Assembly (NCBI GenBank): GCA_963575745.1 | Contig: CAUYUJ010017821.1 | Span: 159,489 to 223,488 of the forward strand | DNA length: 64,000 nt | Direction of reading: 5' to 3' | From: Prorocentrum cordatum | Lineage: Eukaryota > Sar > Dinophyceae > Prorocentrales > Prorocentraceae | Shown: piece by piece, positions 44,440-53,952 of the stretch | Layout of the letters: every line of letters begins with the position of its first letter | Position numbering within the stretch: position 1 is the stretch's first letter | Made by a program: the position numbers and the translations under genes | Notes under the pieces: model-generated | What the model was told of the DNA's origin: nothing | The model's input: only the letters and a program-made list of their open reading frames with translations | Databases searched by the model: none

Positions 44440-45194
44440 ATGGAGCTGCGCCTGGCGCCGCGCGGCCGAGACGCGCAGCTGCGCAGCGGCGGAGAGCCCT
44501 GGTGCCGAGCGGCGCTGGCTCACGCTAGCCGCGGAGCACCCGGGGGCGGAGGGGCGGCACGCGTGACGTGGGCGCAGCCCGCCGCCGCCGAGCAGGCAGC
44601 CGGGCGCGCGTCAGCGCCGGCTCCAGCTCAGGCCCAGGCGAGGGCGGCGAAGCGTGCGCGCGCGCTGGGGCCCGCCTGGTTCGTCGTCTTCCTGGAGGTG
44701 GTGGGGGTGGCCAGCGCCGAGCTCGCGCGCGGGCAGGTGGCCCCCAACGCCGAGGTCTACTACGACGACGAGGTGAGCGTGGACATGAAGGGGTTCTGGC
44801 TCGACGGGCCCATGGACTCCTCCGCGCGCGTGGACGCGCTGCCGGTCGGGGTTCACTCCATCGGCGGGCGTGCTGCTCCAGCAGGGAGCGGTGGAGGGGG
44901 CCCGCCGCGCGCGCGCTCTGCGCCGCCGGCCGGCCCACCCCCCCAGGACACGGCCCACGCACCCCCCGACCCCCCCGATGGAGACCCATCGTCCTGGATC
45001 AAGGGTTGGGGTCTTTTCGGCATCAGCTGGAAAGACATCGGCAACCGCACGCACTGGTTTGCCGAGGGGATGGGTGGGGGTACCTTCCGGGCTGTGGGGA
45101 GTTTCAGGTCGGCCTTCTCGACCCGCGAGGCAGGAGGCTGGCTGAGCTCCGACGGCGGCTGGGTGCTGTACATGGCAGACCAGATGGGCCTCTC
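44440..45194 (+). CDS. 5' part of a membrane-protein gene split by the LTR element
   Basis: Frame from MELRLAPRGRD (44440) to the insertion point. N-terminus Ala/Arg-rich; a hydrophobic segment AWFVVFLEVVGVASA (~residues 82-96); then YYDDEVSVDMKGFWLDG, a Pro-rich linker, and WGLFGISWKDIGNRTHWFAEGMGGG ending QMGL. Counting the TCTC duplication once, the frame continues without break at 62809 into a strongly hydrophobic segment. I do not recognise the protein; a membrane or extracellular role is inferred from the hydrophobic segments. It might itself belong to another mobile-element family. Confidence 0.6.
45191..45194. repeat. LTR-element target-site duplication, left
   Basis: TCTC, repeated at 62805-62808. 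Removing one copy plus the element restores an open frame across the junction. Confidence 0.8.
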
Positions 45195-45462
45195 AGTCGA
45201 AAGTGAGCCTGGTAACTCAAATAGCATCCGCTCCCATGGGAATCGAATGGCAGATAGCGTCCATTCCTCTGCTGCGGTGGTTCAGTATGGGGAATGGGCG
45301 GGTATGATAGGATAAGATCGATGTATCGGCCTTTCCAGCACATAGCGAACACTAGGGTAAGTGTCCGGGCAAATAGGGCGCGCGTGCCTTGAGCCAAAGG
45401 CAACGGCGCGCGAGCTATGCTCCCGATACTATAACATCTCCCAAAGAGCTACCCTTAAAGTC
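45195..45462 (-). repeat. 3' LTR (268 bp)
   Basis: Direct repeat of 62537-62804 with two substitutions over 268 bp. On the sense strand it starts GACTTTAAGG and ends TTTCGACT, so it lacks the usual TG...CA ends. It contains a hairpin and a spliced-leader-like stretch at 45388-45406. Confidence 0.92.
45388..45406 (-). other. Spliced-leader-like sequence in 3' LTR
   Basis: Sense CCGTTGCCTTTGGCTCAAG: matches the dinoflagellate spliced leader with one substitution and a 2-nt deletion. It is embedded in a CGCGCG...CGCGCG hairpin with inner stem TGCCTT/AAGGCA and loop TGGCTC. Confidence 0.55.
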
Positions 45463-45485
45463 GGGAGGGGAGGAGACGGAGAGCA
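45463..45485 (-). other. Polypyrimidine tract where a polypurine tract is expected
   Basis: Sense strand just upstream of the 3' LTR reads CTCCGTCTCCTCCCCTCCC. Plus-strand priming in this class normally uses a purine run at this place, so the tract is on the opposite strand from expectation. Confidence 0.5.
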
Positions 45486-45841
45486 TAGCCGCGCAGCCGT
45501 TAGGCTCTTCAAAGGCCGCGCGCACGACTGTTTGCAAGAAAGAAAACAGTGCGTACAGTCTGGCCTAACACCAGACTGTAAGGCGAGTTTCCTCGCAAGG
45601 CATTTCACGCAAATACAAGATAGCCCCTTCGAACGATGAAGGGCTATCGGCTCAGTTAGAGGTAAGCCAAACAGGCCATACCTCACCGAGCAAATATGTA
45701 TTAAGGCAAAGAGCCTGAGTCATACAAAGCCGGCTCGTTGCCAGGCGTGAAATGTAAGGCTCGTTTCCGAGCAACTAGAAGGGCGCCTCTATAGTAGGCG
45801 CCCATGCTGGCAAATTGGACCGCGGGGGCAACAAGGACAGA
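45486..45841 (-). other. 3' untranslated region of the LTR element
   Basis: No frame after the RNase H end. It nevertheless contains two perfect hairpins (45583-45596 and 45759-45772) and one decayed copy (45733-45746), which is direct evidence that the hairpins occur outside coding sequence. Confidence 0.7.
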
Positions 45842-46249
45842 CTAAAATTGATTAGACTTGGGTTTGTCTCTGTCCTCGGGACCCCGAAAGGGAACAAACT
45901 GCTTCACGTCATACTTGAATGACTGAGTGCCTGACATCACTTCCAGAAGCAGCTCCCGATCGATGCTTCCCTTTGTATGCCCGTCTGCGGTCATATCCCT
46001 AGTATCACACCACTGCACGTTATGTACTATACCTATATCCATGAGCTCACGTATCCAACTGATGTGTCCAAGCAGAGTCCGCTCTGTCGGTATCTTAAGA
46101 TCCTTGCTTGATAATGATTTATAAACGGACTCAGCGTCTATGGTAAGAGATACTTTGATGGCTAGGCCTCCAACTTCACGCATATTAGTTGTCGTGGAGT
46201 CAGAGCTCCTGCCTTGAGCTCGTGGAGAGTGATGAGCGTAGGGTAACAC
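45842..46249 (-). CDS. Pol fragment: RNase H C-terminal part
   Basis: Contains REVGGLAIKVSLTIDAESVYKSL (an RNase H Asp) and WCDTRDMTADGHTKGS, the W..T..M.AD..TK ending typical of Ty1/copia RNase H. It cleaves the RNA strand of the RNA-DNA hybrid. The frame is displaced from the preceding fragment near 46195. The last residues end KPKSNQF, about 380 bp from the LTR. Confidence 0.75.
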   Translation of the reverse strand: MLPYAHHSPRAQGRSSDSTTTNMREVGGLAIKVSLTIDAESVYKSLSSKDLKIPTERTLLGHISWIRELMDIGIVHNVQWCDTRDMTADGHTKGSIDRELLLEVMSGTQSFKYDVKQFVPFRGPEDRDKPKSNQF

Positions 46250-46830
46250 TCATCGAGGTTATGCGCCGCTGCGAGTGCCTCCGCAGCATAGCTGGACCTC
46301 ACCTGCAGTCGGTGTGATTTGCATAGTCCGTCACAGAGGTGAGCGACGGACTTGCCTTGAGGCGAGTTTCCTCGCCGTAGTACATTTGCCCCGCGTATGC
46401 CGTAGCCCTTGGTCTCATCCTCCTCCTCCACGGTAAGCTTCCGATGCCCCGAATCGCTGTGGATGTCAACTTCATTCGTCGGCTTCACCCGAGGGGAGGT
46501 GATGCGTTTCGGGCTGCTGATCAGCTTTCGCGTCACAGCATTCAGGCGTCTGACTTGCAGATTGGTGGGCTCTTGGATTTTCTGGAGAGAGACCACATAT
46601 ACCATGAGCCAGATTTGAGTAAGAAGGGCATGGGCGAGGGCTCCTCGCAAGCTGACGAACATGTCGGTAATGAGTTTCGTGGCTTTGGCATCGGCCGCCG
46701 CTCCTGTAAGTTCTGGGTGTGTGATAGGACGTAGTTGTTTGATATACTCGTCCTGATCCATAATCACATCCCCTTGATCATTCTTAGTGTAGCGAACGGC
46801 GCAGTTCGTGCATGTGTGTTTAGCTTGCAT
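46162..46830 (-). CDS. Pol fragment: RT connection and RNase H N-terminal part
   Basis: NCAVRYTKNDQGDVIMDQDEYIKQL corresponds to the stretch after RT in copia elements (gIrY...i..DQ..Yi..L). VDIHSDSGHRK gives the first RNase H Asp and SYAAEALAAAHN the Glu; HELKAG follows. The frameshift from the RT fragment lies near 46845 and the one to the next fragment near 46195. Includes hairpin 46362 in the xGNxP frame. Confidence 0.75.
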   Translation of the reverse strand: MQAKHTCTNCAVRYTKNDQGDVIMDQDEYIKQLRPITHPELTGAAADAKATKLITDMFVSLRGALAHALLTQIWLMVYVVSLQKIQEPTNLQVRRLNAVTRKLISSPKRITSPRVKPTNEVDIHSDSGHRKLTVEEEDETKGYGIRGANVLRRGNSPQGKSVAHLCDGLCKSHRLQVRSSYAAEALAAAHNLDECYPTLITLHELKAGALTPRQLICVKLEA

Positions 46831-49352
46831 TTGCCAAACACCTTTTCGACACGCTGTACGTAGTCGTCTATATTTTTCTCTAGGCCAGTCATGTTAATAT
46901 CATCGACATGTTTTGCCGTTAGCAGATCTTGGCTGAATTCAAATACAGGGTCATAACTGGTCGGTGTAAGACCCATAGCTCGTGTGGTCGTACGGAGTTT
47001 GAGAGAGAACGCTCTTGGAGCATCCTTTGTACCCGTTCCTGGTTTGAGGCATCTGAGGCAGTGTCGGCTTTCGTCATAGGATGAGAAGCCGGGTAGTGTA
47101 CGAAGTACCTGGGCACTTCCCGGTGGAAGAGTGAAGCAGACCATGCGAGTTTCCTCGCCTGTGGCATGGGCAAGTTCCTCACAGGTCAAACCCTTGAGGA
47201 ACGCCTTGCCGATATCCATGGATGCTAAGATCCACTCTGGATGGCATGCCGCCTCACTTGCCAGGAGTCTTTGGGACTGCCTTCGGGCGGTTCCCGAGAA
47301 TGTTTCCACATCGAAAGCCTCAGTATCCATAAATCCGCGAAGGACAAGTCTGAGACGAATGGTTTTAACGTTCTCGGTACCCACCTTTACAAACTTCCAC
47401 TTGTATACATACCTGGATGTCATGATGTTGGAAGCTTTGGATAGATCATACATCTCAAAGCATCGGTTGTCAATCCAGATTTTGAGCTCAGTATACAAAG
47501 CTTCACTAACCTCCTTTGGGTGTGCTGCTACGTCGGCTTTGGTCAGTAGATCATCTTCTTTAACGACCACAGCACGTTTAGCAGCAGAGGATACATATAC
47601 TCTCATCGTTGCAACCATATCGGTGTCGAGCTGTGCAAGTTGAGTCTGATCTAACACTATTTTTGACATTTCTGATGTAAAACATAACTCAACGTAAGGA
47701 CCATATTCATCACTATCAAGAGAGTAGCTCTCGCCAGGTGTGGTTGAGCAGAGAGAGACTATACAGGACTCTCGTGGTTCAGGCTCGTCTCCGAGCGTGT
47801 CCGATGACATGGTATCTTCTTCCTCCACAAATGCTGAAACCAAAACACATTGGTCAGGCAGCATGGTTGTTGGGACGCAGTAAAGATAATCGTCGGTAGT
47901 CGTCGTAGGATGAAGGTCCATACGTAGCTCGTTGTACCACTCGTCCAGCATCATAGCTTCGATATTATGTTCCTCATTTTCCACATAGATTGTCGACAGA
48001 CGGCCTTCACTCGGCGATGAAGCACCCGGGGTGTCTGGAGGAGGCCTGTTTCCAGGCGAATCGTGTTCTCCAGACGTGTTGCTTGAATGCTGATGTTTAG
48101 CTAGGTCGTCGTGAAATCCTAAGGAAGGGACACGTGAAGTCAAGCATTGGATGAGTCTGGAATGAGTGCTACCAGTGATCTGAGAAATGTTTAGGCCGGT
48201 GCCCACACACTCGTAGTAGTGGAAAGCCGGGCTGATATCGTTGTCATAGTGGATCAGCGTAGACCCGGTGGCGTACTTTACTGCAGGTAGGCTTGACACA
48301 CTTTTGGCCAATCTAACTGCCACTACATGTTCTACTCGAAAATAGTTTCGTACGAGATACTGTAGTGCTAGATGTACGCGCGGGTGAAACTTGCTGTCGT
48401 CTGAAAGATTGAGGTTTCCCTTGTAATCGGGGATATAGCCGAAAACTTTGGCAGGTTTCCCTGCGCCGAGGTGTGCCACATATGTAAGGACGGTTTGCAT
48501 GGCCATATTATCCATGCCAAGTTCCCGTGTGAGGAGACATTCAATGTATAGTGTGTGACGAGCATCAGGATACATCGCAATTACCTCACGAGATCCTGCC
48601 TTGACAACAATATGTCCTCTTTCAGGCACATTACGGATCACCGGGAATGGGCCATTCCAGCCTCCATGGTCGTCCTTGGTGGCAGTGGGTCGGTGGTAAT
48701 CGACCAAATCCCCTGCAGAATAAAGGCGAGCACCATCAGGAGTCGTTTTAGCCCTAAGAGCCCGATTTGTCTTGGCCACAGCAGTGGCCTGAGTTATAGC
48801 TTCTAGGCTGGCTTCCCTTACGCGACGTTCTCGTTCGTGTCCTGAAGTCTCGGGTCCCTTGGGAAAGTCAAGGGTATCGAGATCAGGGAGGAAGGAGGGC
48901 TGACGTCCTGTGTGTGCTTGGCATGGCGATACTCCGTTATAAAACGTAAAAACATTAGTAACGAAGATGCCTTCCGCCAATACTCTAGTGAATACAACAG
49001 GGATGTTGTGTCTATTCAGTTCTTCCTCAATCATGTGGAGGACGCCTCTGAGAATGCCGTTTCGTGACTCAATTGAAGTCGCGTGTTGGCCAGGTGCTCG
49101 GATGCGAAGTTCCGTGCCCTTATTGGCCATCATGGCTTTAGCGGCATCGTTATTCAGGGCGCCTTCTCCGTCTGAGTATAAGACTGTGAAGGGTCCGTGA
49201 TAGGCAATCCAGCAGTAGTGGTAGGCGTCAATGATAGTGTCTCGTTCTCTGTCGGAAATTTCTAGGCCTGCTGCATGGCGAATACAACGATCCATGATAT
49301 GAAATATGGTCCGTTTTTTGTAGAACATGAGGTTCATTTCTCCTTCGTCGAG
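46764..49352 (-). CDS. Pol fragment: integrase core and reverse transcriptase
   Basis: Upstream of the LINE fragment this frame is the direct continuation of 50965-52529. Integrase core acidic residues: FHIMDRCIRHAAG (Asp), TVLYSDGEG (Asp) and ATSIESRNG (Glu); then WNGPFPVIRNVPERGHIVVK, the C-terminal domain. RT follows: RYVYKWKFVKVG, ILASMDIGKAFLKG (motif A), CLKPGTGTKDAP and AKHVDDINMTG (motif C, HVDD for the usual YVDD). These enzymes copy the RNA and insert the cDNA. The 5' 220 bp of the open frame are LINE sequence and excluded here. Confidence 0.88.
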   Translation of the reverse strand, partial: LDEGEMNLMFYKKRTIFHIMDRCIRHAAGLEISDRERDTIIDAYHYCWIAYHGPFTVLYSDGEGALNNDAAKAMMANKGTELRIRAPGQHATSIESRNGILRGVLHMIEEELNRHNIPVVFTRVLAEGIFVTNVFTFYNGVSPCQAHTGRQPSFLPDLDTLDFPKGPETSGHERERRVREASLEAITQATAVAKTNRALRAKTTPDGARLYSAGDLVDYHRPTATKDDHGGWNGPFPVIRNVPERGHIVVKAGSREVIAMYPDARHTLYIECLLTRELGMDNMAMQTVLTYVAHLGAGKPAKVFGYIPDYKGNLNLSDDSKFHPRVHLALQYLVRNYFRVEHVVAVRLAKSVSSLPAVKYATGSTLIHYDNDISPAFHYYECVGTGLNISQITGSTHSRLIQCLTSRVPSLGFHDDLAKHQHSSNTSGEHDSPGNRPPPDTPGASSPSEGRLSTIYVENEEHNIEAMMLDEWYNELRMDLHPTTTTDDYLYCVPTTMLPDQCVLVSAFVEEEDTMSSDTLGDEPEPRESCIVSLCSTTPGESYSLDSDEYGPYVELCFTSEMSKIVLDQTQLAQLDTDMVATMRVYVSSAAKRAVVVKEDDLLTKADVAAHPKEVSEALYTELKIWIDNRCFEMYDLSKASNIMTSRYVYKWKFVKVGTENVKTIRLRLVLRGFMDTEAFDVETFSGTARRQSQRLLASEAACHPEWILASMDIGKAFLKGLTCEELAHATGEETRMVCFTLPPGSAQVLRTLPGFSSYDESRHCLRCLKPGTGTKDAPRAFSLKLRTTTRAMGLTPTSYDPVFEFSQDLLTAKHVDDINMTGLEKNIDDYVQRVEKVFGKCKLNTHARTAPFATLRMIKGM

Positions 49353-49365
49353 CCAGTTACCAGGA
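49353..49365. repeat. Nested LINE target-site duplication, left
   Basis: CCAGTTACCAGGA, identical to 50952-50964. Confidence 0.95.
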
Positions 49366-50951
49366 TGATGATGATGATGAAGCGCCTTGAAAGGTCGGTC
49401 CTCCCATAACACAAACCTGAGAAGCCACCAATACGCCAAGTGCGTAAGGTAAAGAAAGAAAGAAAAGGGGGGAGAGGCAGGAGAGGAAAGAAGCGGAGAA
49501 TAGGTAAAGCCCAACCCAGGATTGAAACCCATGATACTGAAAGAAATCATGAATGAAAGACTGTCCAATATCCCAAATGAATCCCACCACTAGGTCCCTC
49601 TTGTGTTGAATGAAGATGAGAAACATAATGAAAGAGGTGCCCAAATTTGACTAACAAGATCTTGAGTGACAATTGGGTCCCAACCTTGGAAGCACATGGT
49701 CCCAAGGTCTAAAGTAAGAGGTGAAGAAAACTTCCATTAAGTCCCATGAAACCCATTGAACATGAGTAGTGGTCAAGGCTGATATATATGACTAAAAGAG
49801 AATCTGAATGATGAAACTGAATGTCCCAAGCACGCAATGAGCCCAGAAGATACGGAGGCACGCAAGATGAACTGTCAAAGCTGAATGAGATCCCAACCAT
49901 GAGAACCCACACCAGGCATGTCGAGGAATATGGAATATGGGTGAATTCAAACTAATATGGAGAACGCAAGGTGGCTGGAATTGTTTATAACCTTTTGTAT
50001 TTTGCAAACCACCATCGTAGAAATACATGCAAGAAAGACTGAGAGAGACTGAGAGTCCCCCAAGAAGCCGCAGGCCCACGCACCACGAACACCAGAAGAT
50101 TCCAGTCTGAGGGAGTCCCAGGAATGCTCTTCAGCCGTACCTCCAACGCCACTTCTCCACGAAGAAATCTCCATCCCACCAGTAATCGGACAAGTACCAC
50201 ACAACCGGGTGAGGCCAGCCCGAATCGGGATCGATCCACGTGTCAAAGTACTCCGTTTTCCACACTTTGGTGTAGACTTCGTCTACTTCGCAGTAGTTCC
50301 ACATTCCGCCCGAGCCATGGGTCCACTTGAGACGCTTCTTGGCAGCAAGCTTGACTGGAAGGCAGCGTTTAGCCATCCACTGGAGTTGGAGGTTTCCCAG
50401 CCGTCTCAGACAAGAGCTCCAGAAAGGATTTGAGGCAAAACGGCTACTGACCCGCAACAAATTCTGTCCAAGGAACTCTGCGAACCCTCTCATCGGGACC
50501 CCGAACGTTGACATACAGACCGTGATAGCCGCTGTCCCGGCAAGCTTTGAAGTATGGGATTTTGCACCAGTCATATGTGAAATGAGGACCACCAAGGCCC
50601 GTCGGTATAAGAAACCGAGCCGGCAACTTGACCACCCTTCGGAATAGTAGCGGGGAGCAGTGTGAAAGTGCCTCAAGATCACGTTTAGACAGGAAGCAGA
50701 CTTTGCGGTTAGACCTGCAAAGATTCCCCTGAAAGATAACGTAAGGATCCGAAACCGTGTGATGTAGCATACCGAAAGCTTGAGCCCGAGACTGCAGGAG
50801 CCGACAGGGGTCAGGGGAGAGAAGGGGCCCATCCCCCCAAACCTAGGGGAGGAAAACAGACGCCGAGGCCCAAGGACTCAGAGGCTACCTGAGGAAGAAA
50901 GGATTGTTGCGAAGCCACGGTATCCCTAAGATCGCATGAATCGAGCGGGTC
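49366..50951 (-). mobile_element. Nested 5'-truncated LINE copy (1586 bp)
   Basis: Aligns along its whole length to 9547-~11170, including the (CAT)n 3' tail, and is cut off at GGGTCCCA on the 5' side. Flanked by a perfect 13-bp duplication. With one duplication copy it adds 1599 bp (533 codons), so the pol frame resumes in register, although stops inside the insert still break it. Frames 50131-50832 and 50444-50770 correspond to the LINE distal ORFs. Confidence 0.95.
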
Positions 50952-50964
50952 CCAGTTACCAGGA
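50952..50964. repeat. Nested LINE target-site duplication, right
   Basis: CCAGTTACCAGGA, identical to 49353-49365. Confidence 0.95.
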
Positions 50965-52529
50965 AGGCTCACCGAGGGTAGTGTTGAGTTTCCTGGACGT
51001 TCCCATGCTCTGCATTCCCGACAGGCATCGCAAACTTCCTTGATCATGTTCAGTCGAACGTTATCAAGCCCCACTTTGTCGAGGATTAGCCTCACCTTTG
51101 GTTCCTTCGCATGATACCATCGCAGATGCAGTTTTCGGAGTTCCTTTTTCACGACATGAGGTTCGTGACTACGGAGACTCTGTAGACTGCGTTGGATGTC
51201 GAATCTCGTCCAATCGGGTAGTCGAGGAGCCCCAGAGCCGGTAGAGGCAAGAGGGTTCCTTGTAGCTCTCCGTAGTTGGTCCCCTGTATTGACAGCATCT
51301 GGAGGTGGTGGTACGCCTTGTAGGCGGCCGCGACGGGCCGCTACCTGTGGCGCTTCGCTAGAGGACGCAGAAGGCGTGTTTCCACGCTCGGGGGCGTCTC
51401 GTAGCATGTCGTAGCTGCTGGCACCAGATGTCGGATCGACGTTACCGAAGGATCGTGGTCGTGGTGGCCTGGCGTGTGCGCCTTGGCGGCCACCTGAAGC
51501 TGAAGCTTGGCCCTCACCAGGTTTAGGTAAGGGTTTCCACCAAGCTGGCACGGTTTTGCCTTCGGGGTCGTGGTCGTCTGGAAGTTTAAATGGTTCAGCA
51601 AAACGACATTTACCAGGTTCGGTATCGAGGTGGTTCTTAACACCCTTGCTTCTCGTAAGATCCCTCTGGCATGCGGGACATGGCCAATATACAGAGATGG
51701 AATCATGATATTTACACTGCGTAGGGTCTCTGTTATGGCTAGGACTGTCCTTTCGGACGTTGTCGATGCATGCCGGGCAAGTGGCCACCTTTGGGATGAT
51801 ACGATCACCGATGCGTCTCATACCTTCGCCTGGTTCAGCTTGATCGGGAAGGTCTGCAGGGTAAGCATGTGCGGTACTTATAGGCGCGTTTCCGCGCGTA
51901 GTGTCAATGGCTTTCGCCAGATAAACGGCTTCCACGAAGGCAGACTGCAGTCGTCGAGTGTGTTTTTGTGCCAGTGAAAGCTCTTTATTGCACGGTTGTG
52001 CGTGCACATGCTGACCGTTGCACTTGAGTCGCTCAAAGGGTTTAAGGATTGTCTCGTCGTTGCTGGTGATATTTGTCGGCTTCTTAATATAGTCACCAGC
52101 CGTATCTTTGAGTCCCGTAGCACATTGGTCAATGCGTACGGTTGTAATGTGTGGTCGGTTGGCAAGACTCTTCCATGGGGAAATAGCATCCACCCCTGTT
52201 CCTGTAGGTTGTTCGCGTATAAACCACCTCCGAGCGTCATCTTGGGTTACAGCAATTTTACCACAAAAGTTATGTGTGGTAAATCTTCTTTGTGGTGCTG
52301 TTCCCAAGTGTTGTAGTTGACTTTGTAGTTGTAGTAGGATGGTGGTCCTGTGGTGCGGCAACTGGGTTGTAGTATGGCAACTCGTACGTAGCATATAGCG
52401 AAGTAATGATCTATAACCCGCTGCACCGAGGGGTCTCCCAGGTCGACATATGTAGTCTTGTCTAGGTTGCCTCCTGAGGAGAGTCCCCTTGAGAAGGCAA
52501 GCTCTGAGATACCACCCTCGCCGCCACAA
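50965..52529 (-). CDS. Pol fragment: CxxC linker and integrase zinc-binding domain
   Basis: The open frame begins in register near 52265 with FCGKIAVTQDDARRWFIREQPTG, continues through CPACIDN and YWPCPACQRDL, a Pro/Ser-rich linker with two in-frame hairpins (51374, 51884), then LHLRWYHAKEP and CDACREC, the HHCC domain of integrase. The frame runs to the LINE junction. A 1-nt frameshift near 52265 separates it from the fragment at 52247-53020. Confidence 0.8.
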
Positions 52530-53020
52530 AGCTCCAACATATCCACGCAGTTGTTATGACCATAGCATAGTGTAGCAACTATGCTGTATATGTTAGCGTG
52601 TGTGTCGGGCATAGATGTGGGGAGGGTAAGGAACAGGTCATCGTCCTCATCGGAGCTTATCAGCTCAATAGGGACGTCAGTACTCCAGGTTGCCATAAGA
52701 TCCTGTCCGAGTCCTGACAAGTCGTCGCCGCAATCATCGTTTCCGTCTTCAACGTGCTTTTTAATGCGGCGAGGCTTGATGCCTGCTTCCTTTTCGGCTT
52801 TGAGCCTTTCCTTCTGCTTGATACGCGATTCTGTGGGTAAAACTTGCTCATCTTGTTCGCCGGTCTGTGTGCCCATTGTCGTGGTTGAGTGGGTACATGC
52901 GTCAATCGCCAGAGTCGGGAGGGGGAGAGAACAGTCATCTATGATGACGCGTCGAGGTTTCTGTGGTGATTGAGTAGGCTCGTTTCCGAGCAAGACCGGT
53001 TCCTCGGGTTGCCAATACAA
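52247..53020 (-). CDS. Pol fragment with methyltransferase-like segment
   Basis: After an acidic linker (GNDDCGDDLSGLGQDLM) comes VDMLELCGGEGGISELAFSRG, which resembles motif I of Rossmann-fold methyltransferases, TYVDLGDPSVQRVIDHYF, and VAILQPSCRTTG, which could correspond to a C5-MTase motif IV with a Cys. No motif IX/X is visible, so an intact enzyme is doubtful. Position between protease and integrase is unusual for copia elements. Includes hairpin 52978. Confidence 0.55.
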   Translation of the reverse strand: MYWQPEEPVLLGNEPTQSPQKPRRVIIDDCSLPLPTLAIDACTHSTTTMGTQTGEQDEQVLPTESRIKQKERLKAEKEAGIKPRRIKKHVEDGNDDCGDDLSGLGQDLMATWSTDVPIELISSDEDDDLFLTLPTSMPDTHANIYSIVATLCYGHNNCVDMLELCGGEGGISELAFSRGLSSGGNLDKTTYVDLGDPSVQRVIDHYFAICYVRVAILQPSCRTTGPPSYYNYKVNYNTWEQHHKEDLPHITFVVKLL

Positions 53021-53133
53021 CCGAGTGCTGATGTTGGCAACCCCTGCAGGTAGTGGTGCATGCCAATCATACCCTGTTGGTTGATCGGTAACTGAGATAT
53101 CCTGAATAACCGCATTGGTATCCAGGTTAATTG

Positions 53134-53752
53134 TTACACGTCGGATAACTTCAGGACCATTTCGGTCCTCCCTTGTTGGTCGTCACGTAGTGACGGATGT
53201 TGTGGCCCGTACGTGTATAAGTATTTAAATATACAGGCACGTTTCCGTGCGTGGTGGTGCTCCCCAGGATGTTGTCGTTCAGATGACGGATGAGTGTAGT
53301 ACGTGTCTGAGCTCGCCATTCAGCATGCCGTACTGTATGGCCGTACCAATCCATTCATGTTGTGGTATTGCCTGTTTGCATGTACACGCCCACAGCTTCG
53401 AGCTAATCGGTATTGATGACGCTACCTGCATATAAGTACCACTCGGTGTACTGTCTTGCATATTGAACCGAATACCGAAATGACACAAACGCATCCGTAT
53501 TACTGACAACTTAAGATCTTCTAGGGTATCACGTACTGGAGATAACTTCCAAACATATCCTGGTGGACCAAATATTATGATTTTCATACGGAGTTTCTTG
53601 GCTTTTATCAACAGGTTCTGGATACGTGACCAATGTGGGGCCACTCTCTTTCCTGGAGTTCGTACATACCAGTCACCCGGGGTACTAATCCATATGAGAG
53701 TGTAATCTCCACTGATCACCGCACCCAGGTAATCTGTGCCCACGCTTGTCAT
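53134..53752 (-). CDS. Pol fragment upstream of the methyltransferase-like segment
   Basis: 53279-53752 reads GDYTLIWISTPGDWYVRTPGK, LLIKAKKLRMKIIIFGPPGYVWKL and IRMRLCHFGIRFN; neighbouring frames continue WYGHTVRHAEWRAQTRTTLIRHL and THGNVPVYL with hairpin 53238. Frame changes near 53300 and 53150 indicate decay. The FGPPG motif and its location just before the motif-I-like segment suggest it belongs to the same domain, but I cannot name it. Confidence 0.5.
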
Positions 53753-53952
53753 AAGCTCATTGTGGGAAATACGATCACAGATATAACCTCGGGTGCGGAG
53801 GTCGGCGCAAGCCTCTCTCGTATCTTCAATGACAAAAGCCCTCTTACTAAGGCAGCCCTCTTACTAAGGCAGGTTACCCCGCTGTCCTTGTTACCCCCCG
53901 GCTTTTCGGCCAACAGGCAAGACGACGAGGGGGCGACGTCGCCCTGCCATCT
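53753..53952 (-). other. Gap between ORF4 and pol
   Basis: No useful frame. Contains a 17-bp direct duplication (CCCTCTTACTAAGGCAG at 53839 and 53855) and an imperfect hairpin (53869). Confidence 0.6.

Noticed and set aside
49353-49365. LINE target site CCAGTTACCAGG as a further GNRA hairpin
   Set aside because: The arms do not pair; it may be a decayed copy, but there is no support.
53839-53871. 17-bp direct duplication as a target-site duplication
   Set aside because: The copies are adjacent with no insert between; a simple tandem duplication.
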